Below, in pieces: positions 1 to 9,008 of a stretch of 64,000 nt of DNA; within the stretch, counting starts at the first letter, position 1; every line of letters starts with the position of its first letter. The translations under genes and the position numbers were made by a program. The notes under the pieces were generated by a model. The model searched no databases. It was not told the origin of the DNA and saw only the letters and a list, made by a program, of their open reading frames with translations. Source of the DNA: Pseudomonas paraversuta (GTDB taxonomy: Bacteria; Pseudomonadota; Gammaproteobacteria; Pseudomonadales; Pseudomonadaceae); NCBI RefSeq assembly GCF_904063065.1, contig NZ_CAJFCL010000006.1, forward strand, positions 1 to 64,000, given 5' to 3'.

Positions 1-423
1 GGTGCCCTGACCGTAGCCGGTCAACGCAGCCAGCATCTGGCCGGTCTGGTTGTTGTCGCTGTCGATGGCCTGTTTGCCCAGGATCACCAGTTGCGGCTGT
101 TCCTTGTCGACCACGGCCTTGAGCAACTTGGCCACGGCCAGCGAGGTCAGGTCTTCGGCAGATTCGACGAGGATGGCGCGATCGGCACCCAGAGCCAGCG
201 CGGTACGCAGCTGTTCCTGAGCCGTGGTCGGGCCGATGGAGACGACGACGATTTCAGTCGCAACGCCTTTCTCTTTCAGGCGTACGGCTTCTTCCACAGC
301 GATTTCGCAGAAGGGGTTCATCGACATCTTGACGTTGGCGAGGTCAACGCCGGAGTTGTCCGCTTTGACGCGAACCTTGACGTTGTAATCGACCACTCGT
401 TTGACAGCTACAAGAACCTTCAT
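1..423 (-). CDS. etfB: Electron transfer flavoprotein beta subunit (partial, N-terminal 141 residues)
   Basis: The N-terminal part of EtfB; the gene runs off the left edge of the window. The protein begins [20 protein letters not shown] and contains the family segments [16 protein letters not shown] and [16 protein letters not shown]. EtfB pairs with EtfA to form the soluble FAD/AMP heterodimer that takes electrons from acyl-CoA and other dehydrogenases and passes them to ETF-ubiquinone oxidoreductase, whose gene lies divergently at 1041. The ATG at 423 is the only sensible start. etfA would be expected beyond the window edge. Identification is very secure. Confidence 0.96.
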   Translation of the reverse strand, partial: MKVLVAVKRVVDYNVKVRVKADNSGVDLANVKMSMNPFCEIAVEEAVRLKEKGVATEIVVVSIGPTTAQEQLRTALALGADRAILVESAEDLTSLAVAKLLKAVVDKEQPQLVILGKQAIDSDNNQTGQMLAALTGYGQGT

Positions 424-871
424 GGATTCCTCGTTACTCTCCGGTGAAAAGAAAGTCGCCTAGGCGAACCTGGCGGTTGATGCTCATCGCATAGGTTCTG
501 CTGAAGCTTCGTTGTGGCCACGACGATAGTTCACAACGAAGCGTCAACAGACCCTGGGGCACCTCCAAAGATCGTTGCTGTGCCCTTCTTATAGAAAGAA
601 TGACGAGCGCCAAATTCTTCCCTTGCGAGCGTCTCTGCGGGGTGACTAGCAAGTCATCCACCAAAAGGACGTGTAAACTCCGCTCAAAAAATGGCAGGCT
701 CCTACAGGCTCGTGCCTGGCCCTGTCTTTAGAGGTGCTCTTGAAACCAATAATCAGCCTACGGCGAGCGCAAAACCGACCGTATCTTGACCGGAACGCCT
801 TTTGCGGTCAATACAGCAAATCCGCCACTTTTGAGCCGTGCTTCTTTGATTTGTCTGGCCTGCAGCAGATT

Positions 872-885
872 CAAACAAACGTTTG
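872..885. promoter_or_regulatory. PsrA-type operator (CAAAC-N4-GTTTG)
   Basis: The site reads CAAACAAACGTTTG and contains the perfect palindrome ACAAACGTTTGT (875-886). It matches the published PsrA consensus [G/C]AAAC-N2-4-GTTT[G/C]. It lies directly upstream of and touching the -35 element (888-893) of the promoter for the ETF-QO gene. PsrA is the fatty-acid-responsive TetR repressor of Pseudomonas, and the etf genes are reported members of its regulon. Binding here is inferred from the motif and position. Confidence 0.72.
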
Positions 886-887
886 TA

Positions 888-916
888 TTGGACCCTGCTA
901 GTGGTGTAGATATAAT
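888..916 (+). promoter_or_regulatory. Sigma-70 promoter of the ETF-QO gene
   Basis: TTGGAC (888-893), a 17-bp spacer and a perfect TATAAT (911-916). Transcription would start near 923, giving an untranslated leader of about 118 nt before the GTG at 1041. The rest of the 424-1040 gap between the divergent etf genes holds a degenerate REP-like stretch near 690-720. I see no convincing gene there. Confidence 0.75.
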
Positions 917-1040
917 GCCGCCCCTAGAGAGAGCGGCGCGTCATCCATTGCTTCTTCCGCACGCGGCGCAGGGAATAATGGATGAAGTGCCAAACCTCCA
1001 ATTAGAAAAATACCGTTGAGCCTTGAGTAGGAGAGAACCT

Positions 1041-2705
1041 GTGGAACGCGAATACATGGAATTCGACGTGGTCATCGTCGGCGCCGGCCCTGCCGGTTTG
1101 TCCGCCGCCTGCCGTTTAAAGCAGAAGGCCGCCGAAGCCGGTAAAGAAATAAGCGTCTGCGTGGTTGAAAAAGGCTCCGAAGTCGGTGCTCACATTCTGT
1201 CCGGTGCTGTGTTCGAACCCCGTGCCCTGAACGAATTGTTCCCGGACTGGAAAGAACTGGGTGCTCCTCTCAACACCGCGGTCACCCGCGACGATATTTA
1301 TGTACTGCGCAGTGACAGCACCGCAACCAAGGTGCCTGACCTGTTTGTGCCTAAAACCATGCACAACGAAGGCAACTACATTATTTCCCTGGGCAACCTG
1401 TGCCGCTGGATGGCACAACAAGCCGAGAACCTGGGTGTGGAAATCTACCCGGGCTTCGCTGCCCAGGAAGTCCTGTTCGATGAGAACAACGTAGTTCGCG
1501 GGATTATCACCGGTGACCTGGGTGTTGACCGTGAAGGCAACCCGAAAGAAGGCCTGTACACCCCCGGCATGGAACTGCGCGGCAAGTACACCCTGTTCGC
1601 GGAAGGCTGCCGCGGCCACCTGGGCAAGCAACTGATCGAGCGCTACAAGCTCGACAGCGAAGCCGATACCCAGCACTACGGCATCGGCCTCAAGGAAATC
1701 TGGGAAATCGACCCGGCCAAGCACCAGCCAGGCCTGGTGGTTCACACTGCCGGCTGGCCGCTGGACATTATCAGCAGCGAAAACACCGGGGGTTCGTTCC
1801 TGTACCACCTGGAAAACAACCAGGTAGTGGTGGGTCTGATCGTAGACCTGTCCTACAGCAACACCTTCCTGTCGCCGTTCGATGAGTTCCAGCGCCTCAA
1901 GCATCACCCGGTACTCAAGCAGTATCTGGAAGGCGGCAAGCGCATCAGCTACGGCGCCCGCGCCATCTGCAAGGGCGGCCTGAACTCGCTGCCAAAAATG
2001 GTCTTTGACGGTGGCGCACTGATTGGTTGCGATCTGGGCACCCTGAACTTCTCCAAGATCAAGGGCAGCCACACCGCAATGAAGTCCGGCATGCTCGCAG
2101 CCGAGGCGGTGGCTGACTCCCTGCTCGGTGGCTCCGAGGGCGGTGATGCACTCAACACTTATGTTGAAGCCTTCAAAGCCAGCTGGTTGTTCGACGAACT
2201 GTTCGCCAGCCGTAACTTTGGCCCGGCACTGCACAAGTTCGGCCCTATTGTGGGGGGTGGTTTCAACTGGCTCGACCAGAACATCTTCGGCGGCAAACTG
2301 CCGTTTACCCTGCACGACACCAAGCCGGACTATGCCTGCCTGAAGCTGGCCAAAGACTGCAAGCAGATCGCATACCCGAAACCGGACGGCAAACTCAGCT
2401 TCGACAAACTCAGCTCGGTGTTTATCTCCAGCACCAACCATGAGGAAGAGCAGCCGTGCCACCTCAAGTTGCGCGATGCGAGCATTCCGATCAACGTCAA
2501 CCTGCCGCTCTACGACGAGCCTGCCCAGCGTTACTGCCCGGCCGGGGTGTATGAAGTGATCACCCAGGAAAGCGGCGAGAAGCGTTTTCAGATCAACGCG
2601 CAAAACTGTGTGCACTGTAAAACCTGCGACATCAAAGACCCGTCGCAGAACATCACCTGGGTCACCCCGGAAGGTGGCGGCGGCCCGACTTACCCGAACA
2701 TGTAA
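1041..2705 (+). CDS. Electron transfer flavoprotein-ubiquinone oxidoreductase
   Basis: A 554-residue membrane-associated flavo-iron-sulfur enzyme that reoxidises ETF and reduces ubiquinone, linking beta-oxidation and amino-acid catabolism to the respiratory chain. The FAD-binding GAGPAG motif sits at residues 14-19. The C-terminal [4Fe-4S] domain has Cys499, Cys523, Cys526 and Cys529 and ends in the usual GGGGPTYPNM tail. I chose the GTG at 1041 because AGGAGAG ends six bases upstream; an upstream in-frame TTG (1023) lacks this. Length matches the family. It is divergent from etfB and probably PsrA-controlled. It is also known as etfD or ETF-QO. Confidence 0.96.
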   Translation: MEREYMEFDVVIVGAGPAGLSAACRLKQKAAEAGKEISVCVVEKGSEVGAHILSGAVFEPRALNELFPDWKELGAPLNTAVTRDDIYVLRSDSTATKVPDLFVPKTMHNEGNYIISLGNLCRWMAQQAENLGVEIYPGFAAQEVLFDENNVVRGIITGDLGVDREGNPKEGLYTPGMELRGKYTLFAEGCRGHLGKQLIERYKLDSEADTQHYGIGLKEIWEIDPAKHQPGLVVHTAGWPLDIISSENTGGSFLYHLENNQVVVGLIVDLSYSNTFLSPFDEFQRLKHHPVLKQYLEGGKRISYGARAICKGGLNSLPKMVFDGGALIGCDLGTLNFSKIKGSHTAMKSGMLAAEAVADSLLGGSEGGDALNTYVEAFKASWLFDELFASRNFGPALHKFGPIVGGGFNWLDQNIFGGKLPFTLHDTKPDYACLKLAKDCKQIAYPKPDGKLSFDKLSSVFISSTNHEEEQPCHLKLRDASIPINVNLPLYDEPAQRYCPAGVYEVITQESGEKRFQINAQNCVHCKTCDIKDPSQNITWVTPEGGGGPTYPNM

Positions 2706-2708
2706 GTC

Positions 2709-2762
2709 GTTTATCGCCCACTAAAAAGGCTCCCCCGGGAGCCTTTTTAGTGGGCGATAAAC
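2709..2762 (+). terminator. Terminator with a 26-bp perfect inverted repeat
   Basis: The left arm 2709-2734 and right arm 2737-2762 are exact reverse complements around a 2-bp loop (CC). The stem contains AAAAAGGCTCCC/GGGAGCCTTTTT, so it works as a rho-independent terminator in either direction. Four bases separate it from the ETF-QO stop codon. The perfect pairing beyond the A/T tracts (GTTTATCGCCCACT) is longer than termination needs. Confidence 0.85.
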
Positions 2763-2775
2763 AGCAAAAACCCTG

Positions 2776-3335
2776 CAGGAGCGAGCTTTGAAGGCGCTGA
2801 AGAGCTCGCGAGACAAGCTCGCTCCTACAGAGGAATGTGCAGATGCGCTTTAGCTCCCCACATCTTCATGCCCGCTCGACCACCTGCAACACCACACAAA
2901 TCAAAATCGACGCCCCCCCCCCTGTAGGAGCGAGCTTGTCTCGCGAGCTTTGAAGGCGTGGAAGAGCTCGCGAGACAAGCTCGCTCCTACAGAGGAATGT
3001 GCAGATGCGCTTTAGCTCCCCACATCTTCATGCCCGCTCGACCACCTGCAACACCACACAAATCAAAATCGACACCCCCCCCCCTGTAGGAGCGAGCTTG
3101 TCTCGCGAGCTTTGAAGGCGCTGAAGAGCTCGCGAGACAAGCTCGCTCCTACAGAGGAATGTGCAGATGCGCTTTAGCTTCCCGCATCTTCATGCCCGCT
3201 CGACACCTGCAGCACCATACAAATCAAAACCGACACAACAGCTTGTCTCGCGAGCTTTGAAGGCGTGGAAGAGCTCGCGAGCAAGCTCGCTCCTACAGAG
3301 GAATATGCAGTTGCGCGTCAGCAGCCCGCGCCTTC
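2776..3335. repeat. Tandem array of REP-hairpin units, 162-bp period
   Basis: Units start at GAGGAAT(G/A)TGCAG at 2830, 2992, 3154 and 3298, giving spacings of 162, 162 and 144 bp. A half unit precedes the first (2776-2829). Each full unit has a spacer (CTTCATGCCCGCTCGAC, then a short C-rich run) followed by two REP elements in inverted orientation: GTAGGAGCGAGCTTGTCTCG and its complement around TTTGAAGGCG. The first two units carry runs of ten C residues at 2913-2922 and 3075-3084. The third unit is degenerate. The last partial copy runs into the 3' end of the AraC-type gene. Confidence 0.9.
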
Positions 3336-4211
3336 ATGCCCCGGGCTGCGCTCGAAGTAGCGTTTGTACTCGCGACTGAACTGCGAGGTGCTTTGATAGC
3401 CAACCCTCTCTGCTACCTGTGCCACTCCCAGCCCTTCGCTCAGCAGCAACTGCTGGGCCCGCAACAGGCGCAGGCGTTTGAGGTACTGCACCGGCGACAG
3501 CAAGGTACTGCGCTTGAAATGCTCATGAAAGGTGGACGCGCTCATATTGGCGCAGCGGGCCAGCGTCTCGACATTCAACGGTTCGGCAAAGTGCTCGTGC
3601 AAGTGGCTCAGCGAGGCGGCCACCCGGGCGAATTGCCCCTGTTGCTCGACCAGCGCCCGCAACACTCCGGCCTGGGGACCGCGCAAGGCGGCAAACAGCA
3701 CCTCGCGCAATCGCGCACGACCCATGATCCGGCACTCAAGCGGGTCATGCAGACACCGCAACAAGCGCTCCACAGCCTGGCGCATTTCCTCATCCAGCAC
3801 TGCCGAGGTCATGGACTCCGGAGTCTGCGCCACCGAACTGCGCTCAGGGTCCAGGCCCATGGCCAGCACCAGTTCGCCCAATACCGCACGATCAATACTG
3901 ATCGCCACCCCCAGCAATGGCATGTCCTCGGAGGCGAAGGTTTCACACTCGAAAGGCACCGACAGCGCCTGTACCAGGTAGTGGCCGGCACCGTACTCCA
4001 GGGTGCGTTGCCCCAGATAGGCCAACTTACTGCCTTGGGCGATCACCATTAGACTAGGCTCATAGATCTGCGGCATCCGGGCCACGGTATTACACGCCGA
4101 GACCACCCTCACCTCAGGCATCAAGGTATGGACAAAACCCAGCCGGGTCGCCAGAGGCTTGATAAGCGATACCAGCACGGCGTTCTCATCGCGGTGACGA
4201 GTCAGAAACAT
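3318..4211 (-). CDS. AraC-family transcriptional regulator
   Basis: A 297-residue regulator with an AraC_N-type cupin-like N-terminal region (about residues 15-165) and a C-terminal double helix-turn-helix (about 195-290; signature region ERVGYQSTSQFSREYKRYF). This architecture (PF06719 plus HTH_18) is common next to zinc alcohol dehydrogenases in Pseudomonas. It is divergent from the dehydrogenase at 4391, so local regulation of that gene is likely; the inducer is unknown. The last codons and stop lie in sequence homologous to the downstream repeat array, so the C-terminal tail (RSPGHEGAGC) may be repeat-derived. Confidence 0.88.
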   Translation of the reverse strand: MFLTRHRDENAVLVSLIKPLATRLGFVHTLMPEVRVVSACNTVARMPQIYEPSLMVIAQGSKLAYLGQRTLEYGAGHYLVQALSVPFECETFASEDMPLLGVAISIDRAVLGELVLAMGLDPERSSVAQTPESMTSAVLDEEMRQAVERLLRCLHDPLECRIMGRARLREVLFAALRGPQAGVLRALVEQQGQFARVAASLSHLHEHFAEPLNVETLARCANMSASTFHEHFKRSTLLSPVQYLKRLRLLRAQQLLLSEGLGVAQVAERVGYQSTSQFSREYKRYFERSPGHEGAGC

Positions 4212-4390
4212 GAAATAAGTTCACAAGAGGAATAGACAGCCGCATCTTCGCAGAACTGGTCATTAAAGCGACAGTTCATCCGCGTCGCCGGAGGAATAGG
4301 CATGACAGACGGAGGAATCGTCATAGTCCTGCAAGATTTGTAAGCGCAAAATTGCCCCCTGTTCACCGTTAACGCTTTTCGAGGTTCCCC

Positions 4391-5443
4391 ATGTACAACG
4401 CCATCGGTTATGCCACACAGACACCTACCGCTCCCCTGACCCCCATGAAGTTCACCCGCCGCGATCCACGGCCGGATGATGTGGCCATCGAAATCCTGTA
4501 TTGCGGTGTTTGTCACTCCGACATTCACCAGGCACGCAACGACTGGGGCTTTGCTGTTTACCCGGTAATGCCGGGCCATGAAATTGTCGGCAAAGTTACG
4601 GCTGTAGGCGACAAGGTCACCAAACACAAGGTCGGCGATCTGGTCGGCGTGGGCTGCATGGTTGATTCGTGCCGCGAGTGTTCAGCGTGCAAAGAAGACC
4701 TGGAACAATACTGCCTTGAAGGCGCGACCATGACCTACTGTACCCCCGATCGGGTGGATGGCAGCAACACCATGGGCGGCTACTCCGACAGCATCGTGGT
4801 CAGCGAACACTTCGTGGTGCGCATCCCGGAAAAACTCGACCTGGCCAGCGCGGCCCCACTGTTGTGCGCCGGCATCACCACCTATTCGCCGCTGCAGCAC
4901 TACGGTGTCGAAGCTGGCGATAAAGTCGGCATTCTGGGCATGGGCGGCCTGGGCCACATGGGCATCAAGTTCGCCAAAGCCATGGGCGCCGAAGTCACCC
5001 TGTTCACCCGTTCTGAAGCCAAGGCTGCAGAGGCCTACCGTCAAGGTGCCGACCACGTGATCGTGTCCACCGACCCGCAGCAGATGAAAGCGGCGGCTGA
5101 CAGCTTCGACTTCCTGCTGGACACCATTCCGGTGCCACACGATCTGAACCCGTACCTGGAAACACTGCGCTTTGACGGGGTACACATTCTGGTCGGTCTG
5201 ATCGAACCTGTTGAGCCAGCCTTGAATGCGTTCAACCTGGTGTTCAAGCGCCGCGTACTGGCCGGCTCCCTGATCGGCGGCATTGCTGAAACCCAGGAAA
5301 TGCTCGATTTCAGTGCCGAACACGGCATCACCTGCGACATCGAAATGCTCGATATCAAAAACATCAACGAAGCCTTTGAACGCGTGGTTAAAGGCGACGT
5401 GAAATACCGTTTCGTGATCGACATGAAAACCCTGAAGGCTTAA
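4391..5443 (+). CDS. Zinc-dependent NAD(P) alcohol dehydrogenase (YahK/cinnamyl-alcohol dehydrogenase type)
   Basis: A 350-residue medium-chain dehydrogenase. Catalytic zinc ligands are Cys41, His63 (PGHE) and Cys159. The structural zinc is held by Cys94, Cys97, Cys100 and Cys108. The Rossmann motif GMGGLG is at 183-188. It closely resembles the YahK/Ahr group, which reduces broad-range aldehydes with NADPH. The divergent AraC regulator suggests aldehyde- or alcohol-responsive control. Cofactor preference and substrate are inferred from the family only. Confidence 0.9.
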   Translation: MYNAIGYATQTPTAPLTPMKFTRRDPRPDDVAIEILYCGVCHSDIHQARNDWGFAVYPVMPGHEIVGKVTAVGDKVTKHKVGDLVGVGCMVDSCRECSACKEDLEQYCLEGATMTYCTPDRVDGSNTMGGYSDSIVVSEHFVVRIPEKLDLASAAPLLCAGITTYSPLQHYGVEAGDKVGILGMGGLGHMGIKFAKAMGAEVTLFTRSEAKAAEAYRQGADHVIVSTDPQQMKAAADSFDFLLDTIPVPHDLNPYLETLRFDGVHILVGLIEPVEPALNAFNLVFKRRVLAGSLIGGIAETQEMLDFSAEHGITCDIEMLDIKNINEAFERVVKGDVKYRFVIDMKTLKA

Positions 5444-5465
5444 GACTCACCTTCTGTCTGTAGAA

Positions 5466-5495
5466 AACCGGCTTGCCATCGCTGGCAAGCCGGTT
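5466..5495. terminator. Hairpin between convergent genes
   Basis: Perfect 13-bp arms AACCGGCTTGCCA / TGGCAAGCCGGTT around TCGC. It lies between the stop codons of the alcohol dehydrogenase and the IclR regulator and resembles a REP element. There is no long T run, so termination is possible but not certain. Confidence 0.55.
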
Positions 5496-5513
5496 GCTGC
5501 AGTGGGGATCGGG

Positions 5514-6305
5514 TCAGCCGACAGCCCCGAGCTCCGCCGATATCTGCTGCGCGGCCTGGGTAACGACCGGGATCAAGCCGGTCATTTTCTCCAGTGACAT
5601 ATACGGCACGGTGCTGGCGATACTGATGGCAGCCACGATTTTGCGGCTGGCATCGCGTATCGGTGCAGCTACACAACGGATCGAAGGCTCGTTGTCTTCC
5701 AGGTCAAACGCATAGCCCCCCGCCACATAACTGCGCATGCGCTGTTCAAACTGTTCCCACGACACTTCCTGATGTTCCGGCCACAACGGGTTTTTGCCAT
5801 CGGCAGGATGGCTGGCTTCGTACAGGCGTCGCCACTCTCCCAACGGCGCATCCAGCAACATCGCCTTGCCGATCCCGGTACGTGCCAGTGGCATGCGGTG
5901 CCCTACCCGCGAACGCATCTCCGGGCCATTGCGCCCCGGATTTTTATGCAGGTACAGCACCTCGTCGCCTTCGCGCACCGCCAAATGGATGGTATCGCCG
6001 GTCAGCAACGACAACTCATCCAGGTACGGCCCGGCCAGCGTCACCAGCGGCACCTCTTCCCGCGCCTGAAACCCCAGTTCGATCAACTTGGGCCCGAGCA
6101 GATAACCCACTTGCGGCAACACCCGCAGGTAACGCTCGTCCACCAGGCAACTGGCCAGGCGATGGGTCGTGCTGCGCGTCGTGCCAATCGCCCGGGCGAT
6201 GTCTTTGAGGTCGCGCGCACCATTGGCCACGGCGTGTACCACCGCCAGACCGCGAAGTAGGGTTTGCGTGCCGGTGGGTGCAACTTTCGGGGAGTCGTCC
6301 TGCAT
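5514..6305 (-). CDS. IclR-family transcriptional regulator of the dgo locus
   Basis: A 263-residue protein with an N-terminal winged helix (about residues 15-75) followed by the IclR effector domain (about 85-260; motifs GRNGPEMRSRVGHRMPL and ARTGIGKAMLL). It is the last gene of the minus-strand dgo cluster, 97 bp behind the transporter gene. IclR proteins commonly control sugar-acid catabolism, so it is the best candidate to bind the twin TCCC-N7-GGGA elements at 10725 and 16812. No copy of that element lies directly in front of this gene. Effector and sign of control are unknown. Confidence 0.9.
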   Translation of the reverse strand: MQDDSPKVAPTGTQTLLRGLAVVHAVANGARDLKDIARAIGTTRSTTHRLASCLVDERYLRVLPQVGYLLGPKLIELGFQAREEVPLVTLAGPYLDELSLLTGDTIHLAVREGDEVLYLHKNPGRNGPEMRSRVGHRMPLARTGIGKAMLLDAPLGEWRRLYEASHPADGKNPLWPEHQEVSWEQFEQRMRSYVAGGYAFDLEDNEPSIRCVAAPIRDASRKIVAAISIASTVPYMSLEKMTGLIPVVTQAAQQISAELGAVG

Positions 6306-6402
6306 AGCCAGCCTTTGCTTTAAGGAGAAGAACCGGGCGGCATTATGGTCGCCCGGTTGTCTGACGGCTAGGGTCCGTTGAGGTTTGCCTGTGGCCCCGC
6401 CC

Positions 6403-7719
6403 CTACAGTTCGATCCGCTCGACTTTGCCTACCAGCAGGATGTAGGACAGCGCACCCAGCAACGCCAGCACCGAAATGTAGGTGATGGCCGGGGCAAACG
6501 AGTCGCCGGTGGCCAGAAAACCGATCACGATCGGGGTGGTGATGGCCGACAGGTTGCCGATGAAATTGAACACCCCGCCGGTCAGTCCCAGCAGGCGGGC
6601 CGGGGCCAGGGTCGAAACCAGCGACCAGGTAATCGATGCCAGGCCGTTACCGAAAAACGCCAGCGCCAGAAACGCAATCACCAGCGGCGTCGAGTCGACA
6701 AAGTTGGCCCCGATGATTGACGTTGAAATCAGCAGCCCGCCAATGATCGGCAGCTTGCGGGCAAAGCCCACGGAGTAGCCGCGACGAATCAGCCAGTCGG
6801 AGAAGAACCCTGAACACAGCACGCCCACAAACGCTGCCAGAAACGGCAAGGAAGCCAGCAAGCCGGACTTGATAAAGTCCATGCCGCGATATTTCACCAG
6901 GTAAGTGGGAAACCAGGTCAGGAAAAACCACAGCGTCGAGTTCAGGCAAAACTGCCCCAGATAAATCCCCCACAGCTTGCGCTTGCTGAGCACGATGCCC
7001 AGGTCCAGCCAACTGAACGGTGCCTTGCGCTTGGCGGTCTGGCTCTGGATATCCACCAGCCCGCCACCCTCACTGATCAGCTCGATCTCAGCCTGATTGA
7101 CACCCTTGAAATCCCGCGGCTCGCGGTACACCGCGTACCAGATCACGGCCCAGATAATCCCCACCACACCGGTGCTGACAAACACCATGTGCCAACCCCA
7201 CTGATGCTGCAGCCAGGCCAGTACCGGAGTCAGGAACGCCAGCCCGACAAACTGCCCCGAGGTGTAGAAGCCGATGGCCGTGGCGCGCTCGCGCTCGGGG
7301 AACCAGGTGGTCACCACCCGGCTGTTGATCGGATACGCCGGCGCTTCCAGGGCGCCCACCGCCATGCGCAATACAAACAGTGCGATAAAACTGGCAGCGA
7401 AACCGAGCATCACCGTGGCCACCGACCACAGCAGCAGCGCCACGCTGTACAGGATGCGCGGCGGCACCCGGTCTACCAGCCAGCCACCGGGGATTTGCAT
7501 GGCCGCATAGGTCCAGCCGAAGGCCGAAAAAATCAGCCCGACATGTACCGGATCCAGCCCCAGATCGGTGGTCAGTGCCGGCGCGGCAATCGACAGGTTG
7601 CTGCGGTCCAGATAGTTGATCACCACGGTAATGAACAGCAGGACCATGATGAAAAAACGCTTGCGGCTCGGCGTCACCAAAGACGCAGGCGCGACAGTGC
7701 TTGAAGATGACATGGGCAT
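6403..7719 (-). CDS. MFS transporter, probable D-galactonate uptake permease (DgoT-like)
   Basis: A 438-residue inner-membrane protein of the anion:cation symporter (ACS) branch of the major facilitator superfamily. It has about 12 hydrophobic segments, with the family signature VINYLDRSNLSIAAP in the first one and GWLVDRVPPR between helices 2 and 3. Its position directly behind dgoK-dgoA-dgoD supports D-galactonate or a related hexonate as substrate. A REP palindrome (7770-7801) sits in the 102-bp gap upstream. The start is either 7719 or the second ATG two codons on. Substrate is inferred from context. Confidence 0.87.
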   Translation of the reverse strand: MPMSSSSTVAPASLVTPSRKRFFIMVLLFITVVINYLDRSNLSIAAPALTTDLGLDPVHVGLIFSAFGWTYAAMQIPGGWLVDRVPPRILYSVALLLWSVATVMLGFAASFIALFVLRMAVGALEAPAYPINSRVVTTWFPERERATAIGFYTSGQFVGLAFLTPVLAWLQHQWGWHMVFVSTGVVGIIWAVIWYAVYREPRDFKGVNQAEIELISEGGGLVDIQSQTAKRKAPFSWLDLGIVLSKRKLWGIYLGQFCLNSTLWFFLTWFPTYLVKYRGMDFIKSGLLASLPFLAAFVGVLCSGFFSDWLIRRGYSVGFARKLPIIGGLLISTSIIGANFVDSTPLVIAFLALAFFGNGLASITWSLVSTLAPARLLGLTGGVFNFIGNLSAITTPIVIGFLATGDSFAPAITYISVLALLGALSYILLVGKVERIEL

Positions 7720-7769
7720 GCCTCTTTTTTATGGTTATTGAGGTCGTTTCAAATACAGGGTCCGACACC

Positions 7770-7801
7770 CCTGTGGGAGCTGGCTTGCCAGCTCCCACAG
7801 G
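7770..7801. repeat. REP palindrome between dgoD and the transporter gene
   Basis: Perfect 14-bp arms CCTGTGGGAGCTGG / CCAGCTCCCACAGG with loop CTTG. It is a Pseudomonas REP-type hairpin inside an operon. Such intercistronic hairpins can stabilise upstream mRNA or dampen read-through; that role is inferred here. Confidence 0.75.
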
Positions 7802-7821
7802 TATTGCATCAGATCAGGGAC

Positions 7822-8970
7822 TTACCACTCGGCAAAGCTGCCATCGGCATGGCGCCAGATCGGGTTGCGCCAGCGGTGGCCAACCAGCGCGCGCTCGCGC
7901 ACGTATTCTTCGTTGATCTCGATACCCAGGCCCGGCCCATTGGGGATTTTGACGAAGCCTTTGTCGTAGTCGAACACCGCCGGATCCTTGACGTAATCCA
8001 GCAGGTCGTTGCTTTCGTTGTAGTGGATGCCCAGGCTTTGCTCCTGGATAAACGCGTTGTAGCAAACCGCATCCAGCTGCAGGCACGCGGCCAGCGCAAT
8101 CGGCCCCAGCGGGCAGTGCAAGGCCAGCGCTACATCGTAGGCTTCCGCCATGTTGGCGATTTTGCGGGTTTCGGTAATGCCGCCGGCGTGGGAAGCATCG
8201 GGCTGAATGATGTCGACATAGCCTTCACTGAGCACGCGCTTGAAGTCCCAGCGCGAGAACAGCCGCTCGCCCAGGGCAATCGGGGTGCTGGTCAACGGCG
8301 CCAGCTCTTTGAGGGCCTCGTAGTTTTCGCTGAGCACCGGCTCTTCGATAAACATCAGTTTGTACGGGTCCAGTTCCTTCATCAGCACCTTGGCCATGGG
8401 CTTGTGCACCCGGCCATGGAAGTCCACGCCGATCCCCACGTTAGGGCCCACGGCATCCCGCACCGCGGCCACGTTGGCCAGCGCCAGATCGACCTTTTCA
8501 AAGCTGTCGACAAACTGCAGCTCTTCGGTGCCGTTCATCTTTATCGCCGTAAAGCCGCGGCTGACCGCTTCTTTGGCGGCCCTGGCCGTGTCGGCCGGAC
8601 GGTCGCCGCCGATCCACGAATACACACGGATCTTGTCCCGCACCTGGCCGCCCAGCAGGTCGCTGACCGACACCCCCAGCGCCTTGCCCTTGATGTCCCA
8701 CAGCGCCTGGTCGATACCGGCCAGTGCGCTCATGTGCACCGCGCCGCCACGGTAAAAACCGCCGCGATAGAGCACGGTCCAGATGTCTTCGATATTGCGC
8801 GGGTCTTTGCCGATCAGGTAATCCGACAATTCATCCACCGCAGTCGCCACGGTGTGGGCCCGGCCTTCGACTACGGGCTCGCCCCAGCCGGTGACGCCTT
8901 CGTCGGTCTCGATTTTCAGGAACAGCCAGCGCGGCGGGACCAGATAGGTAGTCAGTTTGGTAATTTTCAT
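7822..8970 (-). CDS. dgoD: D-galactonate dehydratase
   Basis: A 382-residue enolase-superfamily enzyme, the same length as E. coli DgoD. It dehydrates D-galactonate to 2-keto-3-deoxy-galactonate. It begins [20 protein letters not shown] and has the mandelate-racemase-type metal ligand strands [11 protein letters not shown] (Asp plus catalytic His), MFIEEPV (Glu) and IALGERL (Glu), with the late catalytic His in [11 protein letters not shown]. It is third in the operon, 38 bp behind dgoA. Context with dgoK and dgoA makes the galactonate assignment firm. Confidence 0.95.
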   Translation of the reverse strand: MKITKLTTYLVPPRWLFLKIETDEGVTGWGEPVVEGRAHTVATAVDELSDYLIGKDPRNIEDIWTVLYRGGFYRGGAVHMSALAGIDQALWDIKGKALGVSVSDLLGGQVRDKIRVYSWIGGDRPADTARAAKEAVSRGFTAIKMNGTEELQFVDSFEKVDLALANVAAVRDAVGPNVGIGVDFHGRVHKPMAKVLMKELDPYKLMFIEEPVLSENYEALKELAPLTSTPIALGERLFSRWDFKRVLSEGYVDIIQPDASHAGGITETRKIANMAEAYDVALALHCPLGPIALAACLQLDAVCYNAFIQEQSLGIHYNESNDLLDYVKDPAVFDYDKGFVKIPNGPGLGIEINEEYVRERALVGHRWRNPIWRHADGSFAEW

Positions 8971-9008
8971 CGTCTTGTCTCTCTTGTTCGATGGGGCGCA
9001 AGCGCCTT

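Noticed and set aside
434..664. 76-residue open frame upstream of etfB
   Set aside because: Lies in the etfB leader, no recognisable product; probably chance.
786..1019. 77-residue open frame between the etf genes
   Set aside because: It covers the PsrA box and the promoter of ETF-QO and shows no conserved feature or ribosome-binding site.
1116..2615. 499-residue open frame on the minus strand
   Set aside because: It lies wholly inside the ETF-QO gene in antisense and has no family resemblance; long antisense frames are expected in GC-rich coding DNA.
2776..3335. Possible CRISPR array
   Set aside because: The 162-bp period, near-identical spacers and REP hairpins are wrong for CRISPR, and no cas genes are near.
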